Positions 22,462 through 64,000 of a stretch of DNA of 64,000 bases are shown in pieces. Origin of the DNA: Hyperoplus lanceolatus (lineage: Eukaryota; Chordata; Actinopteri; Uranoscopiformes; Ammodytidae); the NCBI GenBank assembly GCA_026929865.2, contig CM049395.1, positions 12,487,001 to 12,551,000 on the forward strand, given 5' to 3'. Below the pieces are notes generated by a model that saw nothing but the letters and a program-made list of their open reading frames with translations, had not been told where the DNA came from and searched no databases. Within the stretch, counting starts at the first letter, position 1. Each line of letters begins with the position of its first letter. The position numbers and the translations under genes were made by a program.

Positions 22462-23485
22462 GACGTTTGGCAGCAATAATTCGATAACAACAGCTGTAAA
22501 ACCGTGTCAGTGGGCAGGAGTTAATGTGCGTTGTACAATTATATGTTTTTTACAATAATACCATATTATAACACTATAATTATGATTTGCTTTTGAGTTG
22601 TTGTTAAATTGAGCCAGAAGGTTACATTGTAACTACCAAAGAACATGTTTATCTCTGTGGTAATTCACCTTCTCTCTTTCTCTTTTCCTTGGACTTCTCT
22701 TCACAAGCTGAGCTTAAGTCTTTTCATTTTGGCTGTTTCAGTAAATAAATTAAACCTAAGGTCAACTGATATGTATATGTAAATTCTACCAGCCTCCACT
22801 TGAATAATTTTGTAGAGAAAATCAAAATATAGGGGTACATCATCTTAACATGAATATCAAATGTAATAGTAGGCTAAGGATGAGGTTGTACACTTCATCA
22901 CCCACAAGCATTGATGTTTTCAGATGAGCAAATCAGTAGTCATGACGTGGTACAAAATGTGTAGTGCACCAAAAGCAACAACTTTATGACGTTCATTGTA
23001 TAAAGCTAAGCTACTATAAATACAGACGACCGGACACAGCTCTAACGTATCTAATTTGATTGGAAAAAATCTATGTGCAGAATATTTATCTTACAGCGAA
23101 AACACCTCAGTAGAAAAAGTTCAACTCTAGTCGTTCTACATAATGTTGTGGTGGTAGCTCCATTCATTCATCCTTAATGGACAAAGGCCTTGCAGCCAAA
23201 TACCAAGATTGTCACCTTTTCCTTTTTCCTATCTCAGAAAGCTCTAGACAACTTACCAGAGGTGGCATCTTATATGTAGCTATGGTCTACAAAGGATAGG
23301 AAGATTGATGTCGGAGGGCGGAAAGGGTTGAGGGGTTGCTAATAAAAGTTGGAAGTGAAGGCGCTATGCCAGATGTGGACACCGGGTCATAGTTCTTTAA
23401 CCATCTCCCTCTTCTAATGAAGCTTTTTCCAGCTGGGGGATTTTAGCAATCACTGCAGTAAGGCTAGTGAAGCATGAAGAGTTCA
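22462..23485. other. AT-rich spacer, no gene seen
   Basis: No coding sequence, tRNA-like promoter box or element end was recognised in this kilobase. Confidence 0.4.
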
Positions 23486-25744
23486 GGGGCCTCATTTATA
23501 AAGCTTTGCGTGGGATTCACGTGGAAGCTGGCGTACGGAAGAAATGTAGGATGTACGTGCGAACAAAAATATTCGGATTTATAAAACAGTGCGCACTCAC
23601 GTCCTACGCCTGTTTCCCTTTATAAATCACAATCAACTCTAAATGTGGCGCAGACTTTGCGGGCTTCACGTACCGCCCATATTTACCCATACATAGTCAT
23701 CGACACGCCCAAATTAATATCATTTACTGAGTGCATGAAGGCGGTAGTGGCAATCGCCGACTGAAAGGGAAATGGAAAAATAGACTCCACACGGTGTGGA
23801 TCACTGCGGTCACCCCGAAGTACCCGTTGGAGAAGTGGCAACCAGGGAAAATATAGTTTGGTGGCAGTGTGAGCGTAAAGGCGTCAGAGTGCAGCCTGTG
23901 GCGATCTCTGTGAACGCTGTGGCCGAAATAAAAAGAAGCGATCCGACATAAAAGTGGACGCAAACAAGTGCATATCCTCACACAACAGTGTTTGTGCCAC
24001 GAGCGGGGGACACTGAGACCCCCCATGAGATACAGATTCGGAGAATTCATCCCGGGGCAGTGGCGGGCGGCGGAGGGTTAATAATAAACTTCACAGTCCC
24101 TTTCAAAACACAATTGCGACGTGCTTAAACTCAAAGAAAAACACATAGATAAAACGGACTAAAAGCCGTGAAAAAAATCACAGTAGCCTATATGATGTAC
24201 AGTAGGCTTATCATTAGTGTATGAAAAGGTGCACTCCTGTCTGCCTGACTGAGGCATCGAGAACAGCGTCAGTGTAAAAGTAATAGGCTGTATTCCACCT
24301 CAATATTATCAGAATTAATTCCACAACATGCAGATAGGTTATTCTAACTGCAGAGCTTATTCGAAAGCTATTTTGTTTTTATTTGCACTCATATAGCCTA
24401 TCTCCGTTTGTAGGCTATGTAAGATCCTAATTCGTTTTGTTTTTGTTGGTATCACTCCATGGAATAATCCGTGGAGGCATTTGTTCATTAGTTGTAAGAA
24501 TGGCTTCATAACGTTTTGCAAAGGAACTCCCAATATATGATAGACCTACATGGCTTATAATAGGCCTATCTGGATTCATTTTACACAAACACATTCGTTC
24601 TCGCACTTCATACATGTGCCAACGGAGTCGCCGTTTCTCCTTTCTCCACTTTCTGTGCGTACGCATGGGTCAGAGTTTGCGTGGAGGACCGCACATCTCC
24701 CGTCAAGTTTGGTTTTTATAAATCCCAATATTTGCTTAGAAATTGGCGTGCGCCCTCTTCTGGGCGTACGCAACGTTTATAAATGAGGCTCCGTCGGCAC
24801 ATGTATGAAGTGCGAGAACGAATGTGTTTGTGTAAAATGAATCCAGATAGGCCTATTATAAGCCATGTAGGTCTATCATATATTGGGAGTTCCTTTGCAA
24901 AACGTTATGAAGCCATTCTTACAACTAATGAACAAATGCCTCCACGGATTATTCCATGGAGTGATACCAACAAAAACAAAACGAATTAGGATCTTACATA
25001 GCCTACAAACGGAGATAGGCTATATGAGTGCAAATAAAAAAAAAATAGCGTTCGAATAAGCTCTGCAGTTAGAATAACCTATCTGCATGGTGTGGAATTA
25101 ATTCTGATAATATTGAGGTGGAATACAGCCTATCACTTTTACACTGACGCTGTTCTCGATGCCTCAGTCAGGCAGACAGGAGTGCGCCTTTTCATACACT
25201 AATGATAAGCCTACTGTACATCACATAGGCTACTGTGATCTTTTTCACGACTTTTAGTCCGTTTTATCTATGTGTTTTTCTTTGAGTTTAAGCACGTCGC
25301 AATTGTGTTTTGAAAGGGACTGTGAAGTTTATTATTAACCCTCCGCCGCCCGCCACTGCCCCGGGATGAATTCTCCGAATCTGTATCTCATGGGGGTCTC
25401 ATTGTCCCCCGCTCGTGGCAGAAACACTGTTGTGTGAGGATATGCACTTGTTTGCGTCCACTTTTATGTCGGATCGCTTCTTTTTATTTCGGCCACAGCG
25501 TTCACAGAGATATTAATTTGGGCGTGTCGATGACTATGTATGGGTAAATATGGGCGGTACGTGAAGCCCGCAAAGTCTGCGCCACATTTAGAGTTGATTG
25601 TGATTTATAAAGGGAAACAGGCGTAGGACGTGAGTGCGCACTGTTTTATAAATCCGAATATTTTTGTTCGCACGTACATCCTACATTTCTTCCGTACGCA
25701 AGCTTCCACGTGAATCCCACGCATAGCTTTATAAATGAGGCCCC
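23486..25744. repeat. 2.26-kb foldback: long inverted repeat of a Harbinger-like element
   Basis: The left arm 23486-24627 (1142 bp) and right arm 24789-25744 (956 bp) are reverse complements with few mismatches, around a 161-bp centre. The right arm lacks 185 bp present in the left (about 23722-23906), with ATC at both edges of the missing piece. Both outer ends read GGGGCCTCATTTATAAAG inwards, and a third such end (TTTATAAATGAGGCTCC) lies in the centre near 24776-24792. One full 1.3-kb element (23486-24792) is therefore followed by an inverted partial copy. CAG on both sides would fit a Harbinger-type CWG target. No transposase was found. Confidence 0.88.
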
Positions 25745-26390
25745 AGGAGTCTAGGAACAAACATCTAAAGTCACAGAGAGCAAAGACTGGGTCAGTATTT
25801 ACATCAACATTTCAAAAGCAGTAGGCAGGAACTGTGCACGTCTGACTCATTATTTTAAAAAATGACACTGTGAATATGGGGAAATTAAAGGCCTACTTCA
25901 CCGGTGGGAATATGAAGGTGTATTGAATTCTGAGATCCTATGTAGTATAAATGTCCAAAAAAAATTGAAATTGGTTCAAAAGAGTGTTGTCTCACTGTCT
26001 AACCCTACATTTATCTTACTGTGATGTCACAGTAAGAGAAATGTAGTAGGCCTTTAAGCTGTAGGTTGTAGGCCGTATTTTTAAACACGGTAATTCATTT
26101 ATTGACAAGTATTCCTGTTTTTTTTTTTTTTACATGAGATGCATACTTTCTTTAATAGAATAGATTAATGCCACCCTCAACAAACTGAGTAAGTCACTAT
26201 TTAGCCACTGATGAGAGAGGCAGGAGTGAGAGGAGTAACCTAAAATCTGCTTGTATGCAATTCTGTGTGAAACCCAAATCCCTACAGGAGAAAATGGGAG
26301 GAAGGGAGGAAAATAAAATGGAAAGCCCCAGTATAATATTGTCTATCTCGCTATGCCTACATAGGAGTCCTGCCCCCCGATAAGTACAAT

Positions 26391-26453
26391 GTCTGGTTGC
26401 TTGTTCTGTGATTTACGAAGCCGTGGCAGTCGTCCATTAGCAATGAAACAACA
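26391..26453. repeat. 63-bp direct repeat, copy A
   Basis: Shares the core TGTGATTTACGAAGC and GTCCATTAGC with copy B at 27199-27261; six of 63 bases differ. It is not coding in any frame. Confidence 0.7.
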
Positions 26454-27198
26454 TACCCTCTATCCATGAAGTGATTTATACATTCAATAAGCCTTGCTGG
26501 CTTCCATTTCCTCGTTGCTCCTTACCGTCATTTCACTTCCTTATTTTTGGCAGCAGCAGTAAGAAAAGCTGCAGCATTGGAAGTGGAATCTGCCAAGCAA
26601 AGTGTCCTAGAACTGCACCATCAACCTGCTGTCATGCAGTTTGCTTTGGCTGCTATGCACCAGTAACATGTGGTATATCTGTTAAAACCTCTTGCAAAGT
26701 TGTTAAGCTGTACAGTGACATTAAAAAGGCTGCAAGGCAGCAATGCTTCAAATTAACAAATTCAACTCAAAACAGAAAACACCAGCAAGAAGAAGCCGTT
26801 GTATCAATAGTTTAGCCAATAAAAAATTATTTATTTACCTAGTCAAATTTATTTTGTTTGTGTTGTTAAAACGTTCTTAAATAATTGGAGTAGGAAAAAA
26901 AACACAACACAAATGCCTATTGGTAATTTTTCTGAAGTATGATGAAAAATCCCTGTCGGCAAAAGTCCATACATCCTAGCATTATCACAACTTTTGTATT
27001 TGTTGCTTATACATATTGTTAAATTGCAACAGAAATAGTAATGGTAAAACAACATTTGGCCATATCATGACAGTGCTCCAAATCACAAACGCACACGGTG
27101 ACTTAGGAAAGGAGCAAGCATGCCCAGGCCCCGATCTTCAGGTGCAGTGTTTGTGTAGGCCTGCAGGCGAGGTGGGAGGGGGGGGCAATCGTATTTGA

Positions 27199-27261
27199 GT
27201 CTGATTGCTTGTACTGTGATTTACGAAGCAGTGGCAGTTGTCCATTAGCTATGATACAACA
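27199..27261. repeat. 63-bp direct repeat, copy B
   Basis: Second copy, same orientation, starting 808 bp after copy A. Sequence outside the 63 bp does not match, so it is not a simple large tandem duplication. Confidence 0.7.
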
Positions 27262-27828
27262 GTACATTGGTACAGGGCAACTTTGCCTAGTGTGAGTGCA
27301 CCCTAAATTAAACCCAAAATTTAACTTCACTAGTCTATGATCAATAAATCATATAACTTTAAGACAGTAATTATGGCGATTAATTTCAAAGATGATGTAT
27401 GATCTCTTATTAATTGCTGTTTGCAGTCTGACCAAATAATTCTAATCAGAGAGAAGGGAAAAAAATTGTAAAGAAAGGAAGCATACGATGGAGAACAGGA
27501 CAGACAAGGAAAGATCTACATTTTAGGAACCATCACATTAGCCTCACCAGCAGGAGCTTTATTATACGTAGATATAAGGCCATACACTACCGATGCCAGC
27601 CCAAATGTCTATTGAGCCAAATCAGGCTCTTGAGGCACTCATTCCACAGAAAGCATCTAGGAGAATGGTTTTAACTGGTTTTACAGAATTTGCATTAGGG
27701 AAGAATTATGTATAAGTGCGGTGGCTTTGCCTCATCAGCTCTTTTGATAGAACAAGGGCAAACTGAATCAGAATACCCGTTCAGTTCCTTCTTTCTTGTC
27801 TGTCGTGACCTGTTAGCGAGATAGAGAG

Positions 27829-27832
<4 letters not shown>

Positions 27833-27878
<46 letters not shown>
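27833..27878. repeat. (TG)n microsatellite
   Basis: An uninterrupted dinucleotide tract of 46 bp in intergenic DNA. Confidence 0.97.
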
Positions 27879-27879
<1 letters not shown>

Positions 27880-30800
27880 ATACTTCTGCATATTAAACAG
27901 CTACTCATCTCAGTTCTTTGCCTAAGTTACAGTTGGCTGAAAAGTTGAATTTTTGGGGGGAGATGTTCATTCCTTGGATGTCAACCTAAATGTTGAGTAA
28001 TTTAATATAATATAATGGAGAGACCTTTCATCCGCATACAAGTAAAGTAAGTGGAAGATCAGTTATGGTGCTAAAATGTCAAATGTGAAAACATGAATTA
28101 TTTTCTAACAGATGATAAGAAAATATCCTAAACAATCAGAATCAGTTATATCCAGTCAGTACAATTATACCAAAGTCTTGTGTGCTACAGCTTATTTAGA
28201 ACATAAACATATAGCTTTCACTGGGTAAGAATCATTGTATTCGTAAACTGAATGCTTGTTAGCTTTTTCTGGAGAAAAGCTGAAGAAAGGAGTGAGGTGG
28301 TAAGGTTGTGGTGCTATAACCTGGACAACCCCTGGTGTCTTCAAACAGCCACTACAACAAATATGTGAGGACAGAGGGAGCATCAAATAAGGGGTATGCA
28401 ATATATTACTAGTGTGCTATAGCCTACTGAGAATCTGCACTAACCTTTATAGTCACAGTACCCAGGTCCCAGCAGTGGTCTGATTTTTTTTTAGGAGGAG
28501 GTGGACAACTTCTTTATACTAGAATTTTGCTGCGATGCACTGACCGGAGTAGGCAGAGAAACAATCAATAGAATTACATGAAATAGCTGGCTAAACCACA
28601 CAGAACTGCTGTTGTGAAATCCCTAAAGGTTGGTCTATTTAGAGCCCGACTGTGCTGACATTGAAAAAGCTATAAAGCTATATCTATACTTGCGCATGAT
28701 TCATTTGATCTGGAGCATCTGTTGCAGGGGCACGGAAGGCAATAAGATCATTTTTAATGTTCTATTCCACTGTGTAGTTCAAAGGCGCCTCAGTTAATGA
28801 GACTCAGTCAGTCTGGTTTGGAGCCTGACTTTCAATTCACCACCCACTGAGTTCACATACTGTAGTATTAAAATTGCACCACTAGAGAAAGAGTTCAGTC
28901 AGTGGAAAACAATTTGTCATTTTCATAAATGTCAAATGATGTGGATAGAAAAAGAAAATGCTATCCTCTGGGTTATCATTGTCATTAAATCATGTAAGAT
29001 TGCAGTCATTCATCATTTGTCTCGTTAATACCTTTTGACTCATACTACTATAGATAATCTGTGGTTCCAACAACTTTACATTTTTATTCCACACACTTCC
29101 TTTAAACAACTCTGTCTGAATCCAGTTTGAAAGTAATGTGAAAGTACAGGTTTACTCCTTGGCATCAGAGTGTGGAAACATCACTTTGATAGTCACAAAA
29201 TATATTTTTTCTCTCAGTTACTTTCAAGTCTCTTTTCATGCCTTGACCTGTCCTCGCACTGACCATTGTGGTAATTATCTAATCTCTCTGTGCTAACGCA
29301 CACTCAAGAAGGATGTGCAATAATTACTCTAAGTAGCCCTTATTAACAGTTGTGGGCCTTCAGAGTTAGATCACATCTAATTACAGCTGTCAAATTAGGC
29401 TCTGTACTCTACCTGAGAGACAAAACCTTATCAACGAGTACATGCTTTGCATGTGTTTTACAACACATTAGAATGGTTAGTTATGATATGTAGATAGATA
29501 GAAATAGAAATGTTTCTAAAAGGTGAGTGTAAAAAAATATCAAAGGGAATGTTGTATCACTTACGTATTACTCAACTTAATGAAAGACTAGAAATGTCAC
29601 AAGTATTTAGTTTTGGTATTGTTTTTTTCTGAGAATCTATACACATTCTAGACACTTTGATACTATATGTGCACATAGACATAACTTATTTTTGTAACTA
29701 ATGTTTTATAATTCTGATATAGAAATGGCAACACCATTGTAGCAATGGTTATATAACTGCTTTTGATTAAAGTAACAATATCCAAATAATTTATTTTTGT
29801 TTTGAAGTAAAAACCCGTTATTAAAAAGAACTTCTAATTCCCTCATACATTACAATTTGTCATGTAGAATCCTGTTAATAAAATCAGGAATCACTTTCTT
29901 ATAATAATTTTTAAATGAACACAATGAACTCTGACAGCAATACATTTCTTCTGCCAAAGATTCATTTTAATCAGGGAAATGTGAGAGAAGCCATAAGGGA
30001 TATAAGTTAATCAGAGCAGTTAATATAATGAAATAAATAGCCAGTATAATAGTTTTTACATTTATAATACCATAGGCGGAAAATATTACCTCTGAACATG
30101 TTTTTACATAATTGTCTATACATCATCCCCATGACTGCACATACTTTACCCCTGACCAGATACTTGTTAAGGTCCACCCCCAATGATCTGGAGGTTGCAA
30201 TATGTCTGTCTACCATCCTGGAACACCTTTCAATACAGCCCATTAAAATACAAGGCCACAGCAAATTTAAGCCTCAAAAACAAACACAGTTGAATCAATA
30301 ATGCTCTGACAGAATGCCATCAACTTGAATATAACAGGCTTATTTATGGGATATGTGTTGCAAGGATACTGCATTAAACTATGTCATACATTATTGACCT
30401 GTGTTCCTCTTATTTTGTCCAACTCTTGTTACATTACAAAAAGCTCTACTCTCAGTGAACACACCATGTTTTTGACTTTGCTTTTTTGCTATTTAGATAA
30501 GTAAATGCTTCTCTCACTGAGGGAGCACATTTGTTTGCATGGCATTAGGCTGAGCCCTGGTGGGAAAAAGTGGAACTACATAGTATGCTTCGTCCGTATC
30601 TGTATGCAAATCTAACGTAGAGCATAAACCAGCCTTTTGGCACTATCAGTCATGTCAGTAATACATGTAATGCCATATGAATTCCTGAAAAGTACAGCCC
30701 ATCAACTTGTCTCACAGGTGACACTTTTATTTTGGGGTGAGTCTCTCTACAGGGGAAACAAAATGGATTCTGATATTATCCTTGCTATTTTGCAGCAGCA

Positions 30801-33800
30801 GCTAAACCCATAACTTCTACATAAAGTGGCAACAGTAATGTACTAAATTACATTTTAATTGCATTAGTCAAAGTACCAGTTTACAAAAAAAGTGTGCTTA
30901 TTTAAGACAACTTTAGTGAAGATGTGTAGATATACCACTTTCTCTTTTTAACAGAGTTTGAAGTATAGTTCATTTTCAGTCAGGTAGTTGAAGGGCTCAT
31001 AGTGTAGGCCTGCTTGATAGCAATTCCTGTCATGACTTTGTGATGTGAGTTCTGTAGGGAGAGAACATTCTCTTTCAGTAAGTCTTTACGTAGTGGTCAA
31101 ATTCATATTATTGAGACCAAAAATGTCAGCACTTAAATAACAAAAATTTCCATAATCATTCTTAGCTCTATTGTGACGGTTAATAACAAAGGATTTGTTG
31201 ATATGTATGTTGATTTATGATACAATGTTTTCTTTAAACATGCAAAAAAATTAATTTTTAGACCTATACATACATAGTATTTTTTGATTTATTAAATAAA
31301 AAAGGCTGTAAAAAACGTTGTACTATTATAAGTTTTAAAACTAAAATAAAGATTTTAACTCTGGCTTTATGCAACACTTAGATTTCTGTTTTTTTATAGA
31401 GATGCAAATTCCCACATTTACACATTAGTTATATTGCCAAATTTGAATATTTATTCAAACTGTTCTAAAAAAATAATTGTTTTCGTGTCAGAAATCAACT
31501 GGCAAAGTTTCATGATGATATAAGTTAAAAATGTTTACCCTATTATCCTGCAGTGTCTCACATTAACTACCAACCCCTCAATGCTTTCAGCAATTACTCC
31601 TAGAACAATGGAGGAATCTGTGAGCTTTTGATGTTATGTATTGTACATTACAACATAATACAAAGGACTTTGAACGCCTCTGTGGTGTAAGTCAGAGGTA
31701 AGTATAATCATCCCTTGTGTTAATTAGGTCTGAAATAATAATAAAGTAGCATTCTTTAGCACCTGGAATGACTACAGAAGTGCTTTAAAACTTCTGATAT
31801 TCTCATCTCATCCGGAGAAATTACATGCAGAAAGTAAAAGAGGTATTGAAGACGCAGATAGAAAGTGATTCTTCTAATAATATCTTTTATATGATTTCAA
31901 TCATGTAGGCTAATATTTATTTCATACTCCATCAGTCTCCATCTCTATTTGTCATATCAGTCTTTTGATTTATTAAATGAATCTTGCATCAAATATAAGA
32001 AGATCAAGCAGATGAAATGGAAACGAGAAAAAGAGGAAGAGAAAAAGACGTACATTTTAAATAAATTTAGCTCACTTCAGGTTCCATTTTATAGAATAAA
32101 TACTCATCATTTTCATAACCATCAAACCACCTAAACCCTTTTATTTAATATCACCAAGTCTTCCAGCATGAGATTGTGAAAAGGTGTACACTTATCGTAT
32201 ACACAAAAAAATGGTTTCACACTGTATTTAGTACAGTTCTTAAGACATTAAGTGCTTCTCTGAATAATGGGTAAAAGGAACCTTGGGAAAATAAGAAACA
32301 ACAGCGTTCTTGTTGTTTATGACATACAGTATTTCATTACCAACTGACACACCAACAGGCATAAGTATAAAACAACCTTTCTTGCCCAAAAGTCATTAAG
32401 CAAAAAGGCTAAGTTCATCCAGGAATACTTGACACACTGTTCTACAAAAGGATATAATGATTTAAAGGCATTTTTACTCATAGTTATCTTTTTTGTTTCA
32501 CAACTGGCATATTTATTATGACAGAATTGATTAAAATCAGCAAAGCATTCCATGTGGTTTGCAATAACATAGTAAGTAGGTAAATCTATAGCATCTGAAC
32601 TTTGATGCAAATATATTGCAGCACCTCTGCTATAGGCCTACATGCACTCCTCTGCCGTATGTCCCACCTTCCATTCCCAATACATTCTTCATTTAGAATT
32701 CATCATAACCTACTGCCGGCTTTTATGCCAGAAACAAAATGTGAGAATGGGTCTATTTTCCAACAAAGATCAATTCCTATCATGTGTGCAACAATTTAAA
32801 ACCGTTGTTTTGCATACGTGTTTTTAAAGTTTTGTTGTGTGCACTGCCCTGTTCTGGTGGTCTTAGTCTCCATACATTTTTTTTAAAAATAGGTTCACAA
32901 AGCTGTTTAGGATGGCCAATTGTGTGATTCAGATTAATGAGTGAAGCTTCAAGATAATAATGGAAGCATTTAATTTAATGAGGTTAGTTGGGTCGTTCAG
33001 TGCCTCGATCTTTGACTAAGTAAAGAAGTTGACCTCCTTCCTTCTTGTCACTCCTGGAATAAATCTGGCTCACTGAAGCCCCACACTTTACTTGCTTATA
33101 TCAGCTCTTTTTACATGTTGATGTTTTTTCTGTGACCCAGAGTGTTGTTCTGTTGATCTGGCTGATCACAAATATAAACAAGAATGAGGACTTGTGAGAA
33201 GAAATAGTTTTTTTTAACATATTCACGATTGTTGAATGTCTACCTCAGCATTCATGCACTGTGGACTTTGCAAACTAGACGATTCCAGGGCAAACCGAAG
33301 TTCTACATTGACAAGTTCACACTGAACACAGTACCTCGCTCTGAGAGTGGTTTACCGTGCACTAACTCTGAGTCATGGCTTAGGCAGACATTGACAGTGT
33401 TAGACAAAAAAATTAAGGTTTGTGCACTTAAAACTTATAGGAACTCTCATCAATAGTGTACATGAATTTCGTATTGTAATTTGATACACCTATTGAGACC
33501 ATTTAGATGTTTTAAGGTGAATTGAATCATCTTTGCATCTTAAAACCACTGGGCTCATAAAACTGCAACTTTGTGATGTCCTTCCAACTCCTTTTTTAAT
33601 GTTTTTTGTTTGTCAAAGTTAATGTTTTTAAGTAATTTAAAACAGTAAAACACTATAATTATGGTCATCATTGTATATTACAATTTTAACAGTACCACTT
33701 TTTACTGTTAAAAATGTCTATCAGTGTAACTTTTTGCCAGGACAAATGCTTCCTTCTATTTCAGATACATAAAAAATACAAACATTTTCATCTTTATACT

Positions 33801-34392
33801 GTATGTTGTATCATCATTGATGCCACGTAAGACTTAATGTCAAATTGGTTGAACTTAAGAGGCTGATAAACTGTACGTAGTGTATTTAGTCAATTTATTA
33901 ATTAAACAGAACTGAAGTTTAAATGATTTTAAAATATAGTACATGAGACCACCAAGGTCAGTCAGTGTTTGCTGATGTTCATATCTAATGTGAAAACAAT
34001 CTGAAACATTTGGAAAAAGTTTTGTTGTATGTTGATATGGTATGGAAATTTGAATTAACTAAAATAAGTAGTGTGTCTTGTTGAAACCTATGATGTTTAA
34101 AAAGGAGATGAGATACATGATGTCCTAATACTGTACATGCTCACATAGACTCGGGTTTATACCTAACCATCTGACAAGAAGTATTTGGTCCTTTCAGTAC
34201 AGACAATAATGCTACATTTTCTCTCTTTTCAATTGATGCTGATTCACAAAAAAATTGTTATCCTGGACAAAATCAAATTTTTTCCATATTGAGCATATCC
34301 TATTGACATATCTACAAAGAAGAGATGCTTGTTGTTACTTACGACATCATCATAGAGGATGGAATTTCATTTTCCAAAAAAGAAAAAAATAT

Positions 34393-34398
34393 TTTATT
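34393..34398 (-). terminator. Candidate poly(A) signal of kiaa1549l
   Basis: AATAAA on the minus strand lies about 190 nt beyond the stop codon and is the first such hexamer seen there. Several more lie further downstream in AT-rich DNA, so the true 3' end may be later. Confidence 0.35.
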
Positions 34399-34584
34399 TT
34401 CCTTTCAGTCGGGACCAGCAAATCACAAATGGAGTATGTAAATTAATCAGTGGGCAAAGAAGATCAGTCTGTTTTATAGTACAAACATCAAAAATCAGTC
34501 TGAAGGAGAACCACCTTTGTGTGTCTCTGATGAAGATCAATGCACTGGTAATCATCTTCCGCACACAAGGTGGCCAAATTAAAA

Positions 34585-63625
<29,041 letters not shown>

Positions 63626-64000
63626 CTGGGAAATACGTGTTAAAAACCTCTGAATCTTGTGAAGAATTCACAATTTGGTGCATTGTGTGTGTTTTAAATC
63701 TCAGTTTAGAGCCTCATTATCACTACATGTCAGACAAATACTGTAGCAAGGAGAGCTTTCAGCTGTGTGAGCTCTGCTTGTCTCTGAGTTCTTTTACATT
63801 TATTTCCTGCCTGATTAGGCTCTTGTGCTGGAGGCTGCATGGTGCAGAGTTTGGGGGAATCTTGTATCTCCGGCTTGTGAAAGTAGAGTTGCAACAGAAA
63901 TGTACACTCAGGCATGACAGAAGAAAGGTGAGCCCTATTGTTAATGGATAGGGCTGCAGGGCTGTCGGAAAAATCCAATCCAGTCCAACATTGCCTTTAA
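63626..64000 (-). other. Start of the next upstream kiaa1549l intron
   Basis: No exon with acceptable splice sites and phase was found in these last 375 bases. The gene should continue beyond the window. Confidence 0.5.

Larger units (their letters stand above)
25745..34392. other. Downstream flank of kiaa1549l, mostly unique DNA
   Basis: This 8.6-kb AT-rich flank contains a 46-bp TG tract and a pair of 63-bp direct repeats 0.8 kb apart. I found no supported exon, no tRNA and no transposon end. It may hold regulatory DNA, but nothing in the sequence alone shows it. Confidence 0.4.

Noticed and set aside
23724-24050. Reading frame of 108 residues in the left arm of the foldback
   Set aside because: No transposase or Myb-like motif is seen, and the right arm lacks most of it; probably chance.
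63730-63978. 82-residue minus-strand frame as a further 5' exon of kiaa1549l
   Set aside because: No acceptor and donor pair in the needed phase was found and the sequence does not resemble the family.

Overview
The window looks like teleost fish nuclear DNA. It is AT-rich and intron-dominated, carries long CA, CT and GATA microsatellites, and is dense in transposon families typical of fish: hAT, Tc1/mariner, PIF/Harbinger-like elements and L2/CR1-type LINEs. The palindrome TAGGCCTA is strikingly frequent. No species can be named from the sequence alone. I see no retrovirus, LTR element or Polinton.

The one host gene is the 3' half of a KIAA1549L orthologue on the minus strand (34585-63625). 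Sixteen coding exons can be read with consensus splice sites and continuous phase. They give 819 residues: the end of the ectodomain, one transmembrane helix, and the whole cytoplasmic tail ending at a TAG stop. The 5' exons lie beyond the right edge. Two exon neighbourhoods stand out: a 36-nt in-frame microexon just after the membrane helix, and a 95-nt proline-rich exon whose 5' splice site is followed after 17 nt by a 112-bp CA repeat.

The left third is a transposon palimpsest. A BED-finger hAT element (1-9910, transposase on the minus strand in three exons) was hit by a 1.4-kb non-autonomous hAT element (1621-3020, perfect 8-bp duplication) and by a 4.45-kb LINE (5318-9771). A 1.03-kb PIF/Harbinger-like element lies at 11495-12527. 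A second Harbinger-like element (16813-22458) was entered by a second LINE with an esterase-type ORF1. At 23486-25744 lies a 2.26-kb near-perfect inverted repeat built from another Harbinger-like element. From 25.7 to 34.4 kb I see mostly unique AT-rich DNA, one microsatellite and a duplicated 63-bp segment.

The introns of the host gene carry their own insertions: an internally deleted Tc1 element, a second copy of the 1.4-kb hAT element in the opposite orientation, several short terminal-inverted-repeat elements, and a probable unclassified 1.6-kb element (51.1-52.7 kb) marked by inverted arrays of a TCCGAC/GTCGGA motif. I found no clear new multi-gene system. The best leads are the long inverted repeat, the microexon, the CA tract beside a splice donor, and the TCCGAC-array element.
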